Of a stretch of 64,000 nucleotides of DNA, positions 7,908-15,254 are shown piece by piece. A model generated the notes under the pieces. The model was not told the origin of the DNA, ran no database searches, and was given only the letters and a program-made list of their open reading frames with translations. How positions within the stretch are numbered: the first letter of the stretch is position 1; every line of letters begins with the position of its first letter. The DNA is from Actinomyces sp. UMB0138 (lineage in GTDB: Bacteria > Bacillota > Negativicutes > Veillonellales > Veillonellaceae): contig NZ_PKMC01000002.1 in assembly GCF_002849225.1 (NCBI RefSeq), positions 62,001 through 126,000 of the forward strand, given 5' to 3'. The translations under genes and the position numbers were made by a program.

Positions 7908-8816
7908 ATGCCTATGCCGAACCTGCAGCTCTTGGACCTGCTAGTGCGAGTTGAACAGCTGGGGAGCCTTTCAAAAGCCGCCACCTCCCTGCAACTGGCC
8001 CAACCCAACGCTTCGCGTGCTCTAGCCCGCTTGGAACGCCAGATTGGCCGCCCTCTGCTGGTGCGCTCCTCTTCCGGGTCCAAACTGACCTCGACCGGCA
8101 CCCTGGTAGCCGGCTGGGCACGCCCTCTTTTGGCCGACGCCGGCGAATTCGAAGCAGCTATGGCATCGCTAGACCACGCCGTACACAACAAGCTAGGGGT
8201 GCTGGCTTCCCAAACTATTGCCGAAAGCTACGCACCCGCCTGGCTCGCCCGCTTCCAAGCCGCATACCCGCAGGTGAGCGTCCACATGGAGGTTGCCAAT
8301 TCCACCACCATCATGGATCGCATCCTGGCCGGTGACACCCGCCTGGGACTAATCGAATCCGCCACGGTCCGCCCCGGGCTACACACTCAACTAATAGGGC
8401 ACGACCAGCTAATACTGATCTGCCCTGCCGCTCACCCGTGGGCTCACCGCCGCTCACCCGTATCGCTAAAACAGCTGGCGGGTACCCCACTAGTTGTGCG
8501 CGAACAAGGATCAGGCACCCGCCAAGTGCTTGAACTTGCCCTGGCCGATTTCCCAATCACCGCCCCCGCCATGGTGGCTTCCTCAAACGCGGCGGTGATC
8601 GGATCAGTCACTGCCGGGGCAGGGCCGTCCGTAATCTCTAAACGCAGCGCCGCGCCCGCCCTCGCACAGGGCACGATCGTGGAAGTCGCAGTGGCACACG
8701 CCCACCGGCTGCGGCGCCCGCTGCGCGCAATCTGGGCTAGCGGGAATGCCCCGGTCGGCCCGGCAGCGCACTTTGTGCAGGCAAGTCGGCCCTCTTTACC
8801 GCCGCCGCAGCAATAG
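7908..8816 (+). CDS. LysR-family regulator, YeiE/CysB-like
   Basis: 302 residues. The N-terminal winged helix-turn-helix is clear (LSKAATSLQLAQPNASRALARLERQIG, then LLVRSSSGSKLT), followed by a periplasmic-binding-fold effector domain beginning near GVLASQTIAES. The 71-bp gap to the divergent YeiH-like gene is where it should bind. YeiE in enterobacteria responds to sulfite. A similar role here is inference. The last 80 bases overlap the convergent YibE/F gene, with both frames open and typical, so the overlap seems real. Confidence 0.87.
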   Translation: MPMPNLQLLDLLVRVEQLGSLSKAATSLQLAQPNASRALARLERQIGRPLLVRSSSGSKLTSTGTLVAGWARPLLADAGEFEAAMASLDHAVHNKLGVLASQTIAESYAPAWLARFQAAYPQVSVHMEVANSTTIMDRILAGDTRLGLIESATVRPGLHTQLIGHDQLILICPAAHPWAHRRSPVSLKQLAGTPLVVREQGSGTRQVLELALADFPITAPAMVASSNAAVIGSVTAGAGPSVISKRSAAPALAQGTIVEVAVAHAHRLRRPLRAIWASGNAPVGPAAHFVQASRPSLPPPQQ

Positions 8817-10104
8817 CCGTAGTAAGAGGTACCGCTATGACCAGCCCTGTCACCGACGCGAGCGTCCGCAACGCCTCGGCGCCAATGTCCTCTGAGGCAA
8901 GCAGCGAGGCCAGCGACTGGTTGTAGAACATAACCAGCAGCAGCAGGGTGGAAAGCGCCGCCCCCGCATAGGCAAACACGATCGTGTAAATAGTAGAGGC
9001 AATATGGTCGCGGCCAATGCGCATGCCCGCCCGATACAGCGCCCATCGCGAATAGTGCGGTGCCGCCGCGCGTAGCTCCCACACGGCAGAGGCCTGGGTG
9101 ATAGTCACGTCGTTCAGCACGCCCACCCCGGCCAATACGAGGGCGGCCACCGCCAATTGCCGAAAATCCAGCCCGGGCACGCGCGCAGCCAGTCCCAGTT
9201 CCGTTTCGTCGGTGAACCCGGACAGCCGACCGGCGTAAACCGCAATAGCGCCAAGGCCCGTGGAAATGGCGAGCGCTCCGAGCGTTCCCGCCAACGCCGC
9301 GCATGTGCGTAACGAGAAACCGTGCGCTATAAACACGACGACGAACATGATGGCAGCCCCGGCGACGAGGCCCACCCACACTCCAGGATTGCCACACACC
9401 AACGATGGCAGCATGAACAGCAGGAGGACGGCACCTGCGATCGCCAGCCCTATCAGGGCGAATAGCCCCTTCCAGCGCGCCACTGCCAGGACTACGAGGG
9501 CGAATAGGGCTGCGAAGACGCCAATCATGTGGGTGCGGTACACGCCCATGAAGGAATACTGCGGGCCAGCCGGGGTATCGAGTCGCATTACCGACAGACT
9601 GTCACCGGGGCTAATACCGGCGCTGGCAGCTGGCCCAGCCAGACGCAGCTGATTGGTTTTCCCCTTATCCTGGCCAGTCAAAACTGTTATGCGGGCCAGT
9701 TGGCATTTTGCCGCCGGGGAGGTGGCCACCGAATCTGGCGCGTTCTCCCCGGCAGAAGCTGAAGGAGTGGCCGAAGCTTCGCCCTCGGGCCGTACGGAAG
9801 ATTCTGCACAACTGCCATCCAGGCCGGCAACTTGCACCGTTTCGAGGGTGGCTGTGGGCGCCAGCAGATAATTCTTCTGTACCTGCCGCAGCGCCTGGGT
9901 TTGCGCCCCATTCGGCCACAGCACCACCAAGCCCACCAGGGTCGCAATCGCAATTACGCCCAGTATGGTGAGCAGCATCCATTTTGCCACCGGCGAGGTC
10001 GAAGCGTTCGCTCGAGCGGCCGACATATGTGCGTGAGCGTGCAGATGAGAAGCATATTTGTGGGATATTACAGGGGCGCCCTCAGCCCTATGCGAATGAG
10101 TCAT
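8737..10104 (-). CDS. YibE/F family membrane protein
   Basis: 455 residues. A short histidine-rich cytoplasmic head (HSHRAEG, then HLHAHAHM) is followed by one membrane span near residue 45. An extracytoplasmic domain of about 120 residues has two cysteines, and seven or more further spans carry the family block AGVGVLNDVTITQASAVWEL. The function of YibE/F is not established. The histidine cluster could bind metal. The 3' end overlaps the convergent LysR gene by 80 bases. Transcription runs left from a region with no clear partner gene. Confidence 0.8.
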   Translation of the reverse strand: MTHSHRAEGAPVISHKYASHLHAHAHMSAARANASTSPVAKWMLLTILGVIAIATLVGLVVLWPNGAQTQALRQVQKNYLLAPTATLETVQVAGLDGSCAESSVRPEGEASATPSASAGENAPDSVATSPAAKCQLARITVLTGQDKGKTNQLRLAGPAASAGISPGDSLSVMRLDTPAGPQYSFMGVYRTHMIGVFAALFALVVLAVARWKGLFALIGLAIAGAVLLLFMLPSLVCGNPGVWVGLVAGAAIMFVVVFIAHGFSLRTCAALAGTLGALAISTGLGAIAVYAGRLSGFTDETELGLAARVPGLDFRQLAVAALVLAGVGVLNDVTITQASAVWELRAAAPHYSRWALYRAGMRIGRDHIASTIYTIVFAYAGAALSTLLLLVMFYNQSLASLLASEDIGAEALRTLASVTGLVIAVPLTTAIAAAAVKRADLPAQSALPGRPGHSR

Positions 10105-10226
10105 GGCGCTATGTTACGTCCACGCCGCCCGTCCTCGACATCGCCAAAAGTGAGGGCGATACCGATAGCCAGTCTTGGTGGCAGAGATTCGGCCCGCGAG
10201 CCTTCCTGATCGCGGAAGAATCAAAT

Positions 10227-10264
10227 AAGCGGGCGGCATCCTCAGGGAAGGACACCGCCCGCTT
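10227..10264 (-). terminator. Terminator of the metF-metE operon
   Basis: AAGCGGGCGG (10227-10236) and CCGCCCGCTT (10255-10264) form a perfect 10-bp stem 15 bp after the metE stop. On the transcribed strand it is followed by ATTTGATTCTT. This is a convincing intrinsic terminator. Confidence 0.85.
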
Positions 10265-10278
10265 GCTACCACAACAAC

Positions 10279-12642
10279 CTACTGGTGGCGCTGACGCACC
10301 TGCTTTGCGGCTGCTACCAGGTTTTCAAGAGAAGGAATGGTTTCCGTGTAAGCTCGAGTCTTCAGCCCACAGTCGGGGTTCCCCCACAGCTTTTCGATAC
10401 CGAGGCCGGACACGGCTGCCTGAAGCAGTCGCACTATTTCCTCAACCTGCGGTACGCGCGGGCTGTGAATGTCCCACACGCCGGGGCCGAGGCCGCGTTC
10501 GAAGCCGCGCTCGCGGATGGCGGGCAGGATTTCCATGCGTGAACGCGATGCCTCGATGGAGGTGACATCCGCGTCCAGCCGGTCTACCGCGTCGATGACG
10601 GTCTTGAAATCCGAGTAGCACAGGTGGGTGTGCACCTGAGTCTTGGATTGGGCACCGCCGGTGGCCAGGCGGAATGCGCCTACCGACCACTGGAGGTATT
10701 CCTCTTCGTTCTCCTTGCGCAGCGGCAGCAATTCGCGGATTGCAGGTTCGTCCACCTGCACCACGGGGATGCCGGCTTCTTCCAGGTCAGCAATTTCGTC
10801 ACGCAGTGCTAGGCCGATCTGGTCTGCGACCTCACCGGGAGCCTCGTCGTCACGCACAAACGACCAGGCCATGATCGTAACCGGGCCGGTCAGCATGCCC
10901 TTCAGCGGCTTGTCGGTAAGCGACTGGGCGTAGGAGGACCACTTTACGGTGATCGGCGCAGGACGCACCACGTCGCCCCACAGGATCGACGGCCTGGTGC
11001 ACCGGGAACCGTAGGACTGTACCCAGCCGTTCACGGTGGTGGCAAAGCCTTCTAGGTTTTCCGCGAAGTACTGCACCATGTCGTTGCGTTCGGCCTCGCC
11101 GTGCACCAGCACGTCCAGCCCAATGCGTTCCTGCACGCGCACTACGTGTTCGATCTCGGCCTTCATTGCCTGCTCGTAGTCGGCTGCAGACAGTTCGCCG
11201 CGGCGGTGGGCAGCCCTTGCTTTGCGGATCTCTACCGTCTGGGGGAAGGAACCGATAGTGGTGGTAGGCAGCACCGGCAGGTGCAGTCGTTCAGCCTGCT
11301 GGGCGGCACGTTCAGCGTAGGGTGCACGTTCGCGGTCCGCAGCGGTGACGGCAGCGGTACGCTCGCGCACTTCGGCCCGCCGCACCCCCGGGTGGGACTG
11401 GCGCGACTCAACGGCCGCATCCGAGGCGGCAAGTTCGGCCTCGATGGCTTCGTCGCCCTCTTCAAGCCCCTTGGCCAGGGCAACTACTTCTTCTACCTTC
11501 TGGTCCGCAAACGCCAACCAGGAGGCCACCTGCGGGTCCAGTTTCGTTTCCTTTTCAACATCGATCGGAACGTGCTGCAGCGAGGTCGAAGTAGTCACCG
11601 CCAGGTGTACCTGCCCCAGGTTTTCCTTCAATTCGCGCAGCTGGCCGAGGGCGGCACGCAGGTTTGTGCGCCACACGTTCCGGCCAGACACGATGCCGGC
11701 AGCAATCGTCCTCCCCGCCCAAGCTTTGTTCCATGCGGCTAGCGTCTGCGCATCCGGGGTCTTGCCCTTGACCAGGTCAATTGCCACAGCCTGCACCTTG
11801 GTGGCCGCGAGCGCTTCTACCGCATCGAAGGCATGCCCGTAAGTGAGCGCCACCAGCAGGCTTGCTCCGCGAACGGACAGTCGCTCGTAGGATTCAGTCA
11901 GGGCGGCAATGATGCGTTCGCGCGAGTATGCCCAGCGGTCCGAGGTCAGCGCCGGCTCGTCAAATTGCACCCAGGAGGCACCGGCGGAAACCAGGTCGTC
12001 GATCAGTGCTTCGTAGACAGAAAGTACCTCGGGCAGGCGAGCCAGAATGTCGTAGTCCTCGCCGGCTTCTTCCGACGGCTTGGATAGCAGCAGGAAGGTG
12101 ACGGGGCCTACCAGAACCGGGCGGACACCCTCTCCTAGCAGCGCGGCGGCGCGGGAACGGGTAGAGCCGAGCCACTCGAATTTGGTTTCCGGCCCGATTT
12201 CAGGAACCAGGTAGTGGTAGTTCGAGTCGAACCACTTAGTCATCTCTAAGGCTGGGCGGGCGCCCTCACCGCGAGCAATGGTAAATAGTGCTTCCAACGC
12301 GGCGGTCGTGGAACTGTCGGAGGCATGCCACAGGTCCGGGCCTGCCGCCGCCAATGCCTTGCGTTCCTCGCTAAAGCGGGTCGGTACCGCACCGGTTGCC
12401 GCAATAATGTCGAGCACCTGGTCGTAGTAAGAGAAGTCTTCTGGAATGGAACCGGCCTCGGTTAGCCCCAGAGAATGGAGGCGTTCAGTGCGCGAACATC
12501 GCAGCTGATTGGCAGTTGCCACCAGCTGCACGCCACTAGTCTTGCCGGACCAAAAATCTTCTAGCACGCGCTTCAGTTCGCGGTGTACCCCGATGCGGGG
12601 GTAACCAAGGATGGAGGCGGAGGGGAAGTGCTGTTCAGTCAT
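10279..12642 (-). CDS. metE: Cobalamin-independent methionine synthase
   Basis: 787 residues, the usual length for MetE (5-methyltetrahydropteroyltriglutamate-homocysteine methyltransferase). The N-terminal half begins LGYPRIGVHRELKRVLE. The catalytic C-terminal barrel begins with LPTTTIGSFPQT. Zinc and homocysteine ligands are seen in VHTHLCYSDF and in the final GNPDCGLKTR. It catalyses the last step of methionine synthesis in the cytoplasm. It lies 97 bp after metF on the same strand and so falls under the same SAM riboswitch. The gap shows no clear separate promoter. Confidence 0.97.
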   Translation of the reverse strand: MTEQHFPSASILGYPRIGVHRELKRVLEDFWSGKTSGVQLVATANQLRCSRTERLHSLGLTEAGSIPEDFSYYDQVLDIIAATGAVPTRFSEERKALAAAGPDLWHASDSSTTAALEALFTIARGEGARPALEMTKWFDSNYHYLVPEIGPETKFEWLGSTRSRAAALLGEGVRPVLVGPVTFLLLSKPSEEAGEDYDILARLPEVLSVYEALIDDLVSAGASWVQFDEPALTSDRWAYSRERIIAALTESYERLSVRGASLLVALTYGHAFDAVEALAATKVQAVAIDLVKGKTPDAQTLAAWNKAWAGRTIAAGIVSGRNVWRTNLRAALGQLRELKENLGQVHLAVTTSTSLQHVPIDVEKETKLDPQVASWLAFADQKVEEVVALAKGLEEGDEAIEAELAASDAAVESRQSHPGVRRAEVRERTAAVTAADRERAPYAERAAQQAERLHLPVLPTTTIGSFPQTVEIRKARAAHRRGELSAADYEQAMKAEIEHVVRVQERIGLDVLVHGEAERNDMVQYFAENLEGFATTVNGWVQSYGSRCTRPSILWGDVVRPAPITVKWSSYAQSLTDKPLKGMLTGPVTIMAWSFVRDDEAPGEVADQIGLALRDEIADLEEAGIPVVQVDEPAIRELLPLRKENEEEYLQWSVGAFRLATGGAQSKTQVHTHLCYSDFKTVIDAVDRLDADVTSIEASRSRMEILPAIRERGFERGLGPGVWDIHSPRVPQVEEIVRLLQAAVSGLGIEKLWGNPDCGLKTRAYTETIPSLENLVAAAKQVRQRHQ

Positions 12643-12739
12643 GGTAATCCTTAGAATTTTTCAGATAATTTTGTCGATTTAACGTAGGTTTGTCGCGATT
12701 TTGGGTGTAGTTCACCGCTGCAGGGGGACGCGCGGTGTT

Positions 12740-13789
12740 TTAGTTGCTGGGCGTTAGCCGATGCAGTGCTAGGTCAACAAGCTCGGTGTCGATCTCACCG
12801 CGCTTGGGCATTCGGCCGTTGCGGTAGCCTGAGGCCCGCACATATTCGACAACGTCGAGGGCGGGGCGTGGCCTGTTGAAGGTATACAGGTGCACTCCGG
12901 GCGCACCAGCGGCCAAGACCCCGTCTATTAGGTTCAAGGTAGCGCGAAGGGATTTGGCTACGCGTTCGCGCGCATCCGTGATTTGCAGGGTGCGCGATAC
13001 TTCTTCGGGAACAGTAACGCCCGCAATCTTTTCGAGGGCGTTCAGGCGCTTCAGGTCTGTCAGCGGAATAATGCCGGGCACGATCGGCAGGCGGCCACCG
13101 GCAATGGTCAGCTCGCGTACCAGCGAGGCGTATTCGTCCGGGTCGTAGAAAACCTGGGTGATGGCATAGTCGGCGCCGGCTAGTTCCTTTTCCAGCAGGG
13201 CGGCAATGTCGTTGCGCCGGTATTCGCCAGAGGAGGCGGGGTATGCCGCAACGGCAATCGACACGTAGTTTTTCGGGTTGGGAGCACTGTCGGCGCCGGC
13301 CCCGTTTGGTCCCGCGCCCACGCCGTCTGGGAGCGTGTCCGCCGCAATTTCGCGAATCAGGGCAACCAGTTCGGCTGCTGAAGCCAGCCCTCCCGGTACT
13401 ACTTCAAATTCGCTCTGCCCTGCTGGCGGGTCCCCGCGCAGCGCCAAGAAATCGCGGATGCCCGCGCGCAAAAGCAGGCGGATGGTCATTGCTAGTTGGC
13501 CGCGGGTGGCTCCCACGCAGGTCAAGTGCGATACCGCTGGTAGACCGGGGTGGCGGTCGAGGACGCGAGTCAGTACTCGCACGGAAGTGTCGCGGGTGTC
13601 CACTTTGGCACCGGAAGCCCCGTAAGTTACCGAAACGTAGTCGGGGGCGGCTGCAATAAGGCGGTCCACTCCGGCCCAAATGGAGGAAAGTTTCGAGGCT
13701 GAGCGCGGGGGGAACAGTTCGAAAGAAACGGTCGGATGCGCTACTTGCTGGCCTGGTTTGTAACCCTTGTAGAGGTGGGCCGTGGTCAT
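12740..13789 (-). CDS. metF: Methylenetetrahydrofolate reductase
   Basis: 349 residues with the MTHFR barrel: SFELFPPRS at the N-terminus, VSVTYGASGA, HLTCVGATRGQL, LALRGDPPAG and FYDPDEYASLV. It makes 5-methyl-THF, the methyl donor used by MetE. It is a little longer than E. coli MetF (296) through small insertions. The start ATG 13789 lies directly downstream of a SAM-I riboswitch, and GGGAGAG on the coding strand serves as ribosome site. metF and metE thus form a methionine-repressed pair. Confidence 0.95.
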   Translation of the reverse strand: MTTAHLYKGYKPGQQVAHPTVSFELFPPRSASKLSSIWAGVDRLIAAAPDYVSVTYGASGAKVDTRDTSVRVLTRVLDRHPGLPAVSHLTCVGATRGQLAMTIRLLLRAGIRDFLALRGDPPAGQSEFEVVPGGLASAAELVALIREIAADTLPDGVGAGPNGAGADSAPNPKNYVSIAVAAYPASSGEYRRNDIAALLEKELAGADYAITQVFYDPDEYASLVRELTIAGGRLPIVPGIIPLTDLKRLNALEKIAGVTVPEEVSRTLQITDARERVAKSLRATLNLIDGVLAAGAPGVHLYTFNRPRPALDVVEYVRASGYRNGRMPKRGEIDTELVDLALHRLTPSN

Positions 13790-13794
13790 TAGTC

Positions 13795-13880
13795 TCTCCC
13801 ATCGAAACTGGCATTAGCACCCGCTAAAGGGTTGCTGCGGCGTCAACAAGCCAGATCTCTCGGCCGCTCTGGATGGCTAT
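13795..13880 (-). promoter_or_regulatory. SAM-I (S-box) riboswitch controlling metF-metE
   Basis: On the minus strand the leader shows CCATCCAGAG, a P2 helix GCGGC/GCCGC, AGCAACCC, a P3 helix around UUAGC/GCUAA with GGUGCUAAUGCC, and the closing GAUGG. P1 pairs CCAUC with GAUGG. These match the S-box core (CAGAG, GCAACC, GGUGCUAAUUCC). The last P1 bases run into GGGAGAG, the metF ribosome site, which ends five bases before ATG. SAM binding should therefore hide the ribosome site, a translational switch. No separate terminator stem is seen between P1 and the gene. Confidence 0.88.
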
Positions 13881-14107
13881 TTGACTCGTAGCTTAGAGCG
13901 CCCGCGGCGGCGTGCGCAACCGAAATTTAGAACCCTTCGCACCTCAGACGGTGTTTTTGCTGGATAATTAGCTCTTCTACACTCCTGTAAAAGTGTCCAC
14001 ATGGCGGTCACCTTTAGGTATTCGGGCCGAGAATGCGGCGAATCCGCTCTCGGCAATACGAATCCTAGGATTTTTTCTTCAACCTTTAAGGTTGCCTTGC
14101 TACCGTT
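13881..14107. other. Divergent promoter region between metF and the hydrolase-fold gene
   Basis: This non-coding stretch must carry the metF promoter (leftward) and that of the gene at 14108 (rightward). I see AT-rich patches near 13970 and 14065-14100, including CCTTTAAGGTTGCC, but no convincing -35/-10 pair and no RNA gene. Confidence 0.4.
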
Positions 14108-14893
14108 ATGCCCGTGAGCGAAGTGCAGATTATGACCCCACGTGGGAAGAAGCTGGCAGGCGATTGGGTTGCGCCAGTAGACTCTTGCGACATTTGTGTG
14201 GTGCTCGTGCACTCATTTTTGGGCGACCGCCATTCAGCCGGCTGGTTTGATTTCCTGAGCGCTGCTTACCGCGGAGCCGGATACCAAACCATGGCTTTTG
14301 ATCTTTCTGGATGCGGCCAATCCGACGATGATGTGCTAACTAGCGACAACAGCGCCGAGGATATTCAGTCCGTCTGTAGCTGGCTCCTGGATAACGGGGT
14401 GAAGCAGGTTATTGTGCATGCTCACGGGTACGGGGCTACCGCCTCGCTTCGGGCCGTCCCACTGCCGGCAGCAACCATGATCCTAACTGGCCCAATTTCG
14501 GGGTCGACGCTGATGGATTGGAGCGCCGTCTTCTCTTCGGATCAGCTTGACCAACTAGAGATTGTTGGCCACACGATCATCCCCGGTTCCGAGGGCGAAC
14601 GCGACCACTACCTGATTTCTAAGCAAACCCTGGCGGATCTGACCATTGTGGACACGCAAAAGCTGGCCACCGAGGTGACTTGCCCGGTGCTGCTCATTCA
14701 CGACGGGACTGATCAGGACGAGGGCATGGTAGAATCTACAACTCAGCTGGCGGCCTTGTTGCCTGACGGCTCGCGGCTGGAAGTGATGCGCGAAGCAAAT
14801 TTCGGAGCTGGACCTTCGGCACCCGAGTCGGGGGCGGCTGCCCTGCGCGCCAAGTGTCTTGACTGGCTTCGCCTGCACGCGCCCGCAAAGTAG
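14108..14893 (+). CDS. Alpha/beta-hydrolase fold protein with degenerate catalytic triad
   Basis: 261 residues with the hydrolase topology: VVLVHSFLGDRHSAGWFDFL after strand 3, AFDLSGCGQSDD, then VIVHAHGYGATASL at the nucleophile elbow. The elbow should read GxSxG, but here the serine position is glycine (AHGYG). The acid region (IHDGTDQDEG) survives. The usual C-terminal histidine position reads MREANFGAG. Normal hydrolysis is thus improbable. The fold call is firm and the function unknown. It lies 16 bp before the IsdG-like gene and is probably cotranscribed with it. Confidence 0.75.
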   Translation: MPVSEVQIMTPRGKKLAGDWVAPVDSCDICVVLVHSFLGDRHSAGWFDFLSAAYRGAGYQTMAFDLSGCGQSDDDVLTSDNSAEDIQSVCSWLLDNGVKQVIVHAHGYGATASLRAVPLPAATMILTGPISGSTLMDWSAVFSSDQLDQLEIVGHTIIPGSEGERDHYLISKQTLADLTIVDTQKLATEVTCPVLLIHDGTDQDEGMVESTTQLAALLPDGSRLEVMREANFGAGPSAPESGAAALRAKCLDWLRLHAPAK

Positions 14894-14909
14894 GCGCTAA
14901 GCTCGTGCC

Positions 14910-15239
14910 ATGAGCATTGTGGTAACGAACGAAATCAGTATTCATCCCGAGGACGCACAGGCCGTCGCCGCCCGCTTCAAGGCGAACGGTTCACGTATGG
15001 GGGACCTGGAAGGTTTCGAGGGCTTCGATCTGTTGCAACCCACAGATCCGGCTGATGACCGATGGCTGGTAGTGACCCGGTGGGCCAACGAGAAGTCCTA
15101 CGAGGCGTGGATTCACTCCCACCACTTCAGCGCTTCGCACGGGCACAAGGCAGATGAAGAGGGCGGGCCCGCCCGCAAGGTGGCCAAGACCCCAGTGGTG
15201 CGCCACTACCAGGTGGCTCACTGCCAGGAGGGCAACTGA
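14910..15239 (+). CDS. IsdG/MhuD-like haem-degrading monooxygenase (ABM fold)
   Basis: 109 residues of the antibiotic-biosynthesis-monooxygenase fold. Asn7, Trp67 and His77 stand at the numbers used by the catalytic Asn/Trp/His set of staphylococcal IsdG. WLVVTRWANEKSYEAW is the typical central strand and helix. Such enzymes open haem and release iron in the cytoplasm. The assignment rests on these residues. A different ABM-family activity remains possible because no haem uptake genes are adjacent. A HrpA helicase gene follows after 15 bp. Confidence 0.7.
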   Translation: MSIVVTNEISIHPEDAQAVAARFKANGSRMGDLEGFEGFDLLQPTDPADDRWLVVTRWANEKSYEAWIHSHHFSASHGHKADEEGGPARKVAKTPVVRHYQVAHCQEGN

Positions 15240-15254
15240 CGTTAGGATTGTTCG

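Noticed and set aside
9984..10565. Open frame of 193 codons on + between yibE and metE
   Set aside because: It crosses the metE terminator hairpin and both flanking genes on the other strand, and shows no family features.
12643..12739. Second riboswitch between metF and metE
   Set aside because: The 97-bp gap lacks S-box or cobalamin core motifs; only a weak GC stem near 12715 is seen.
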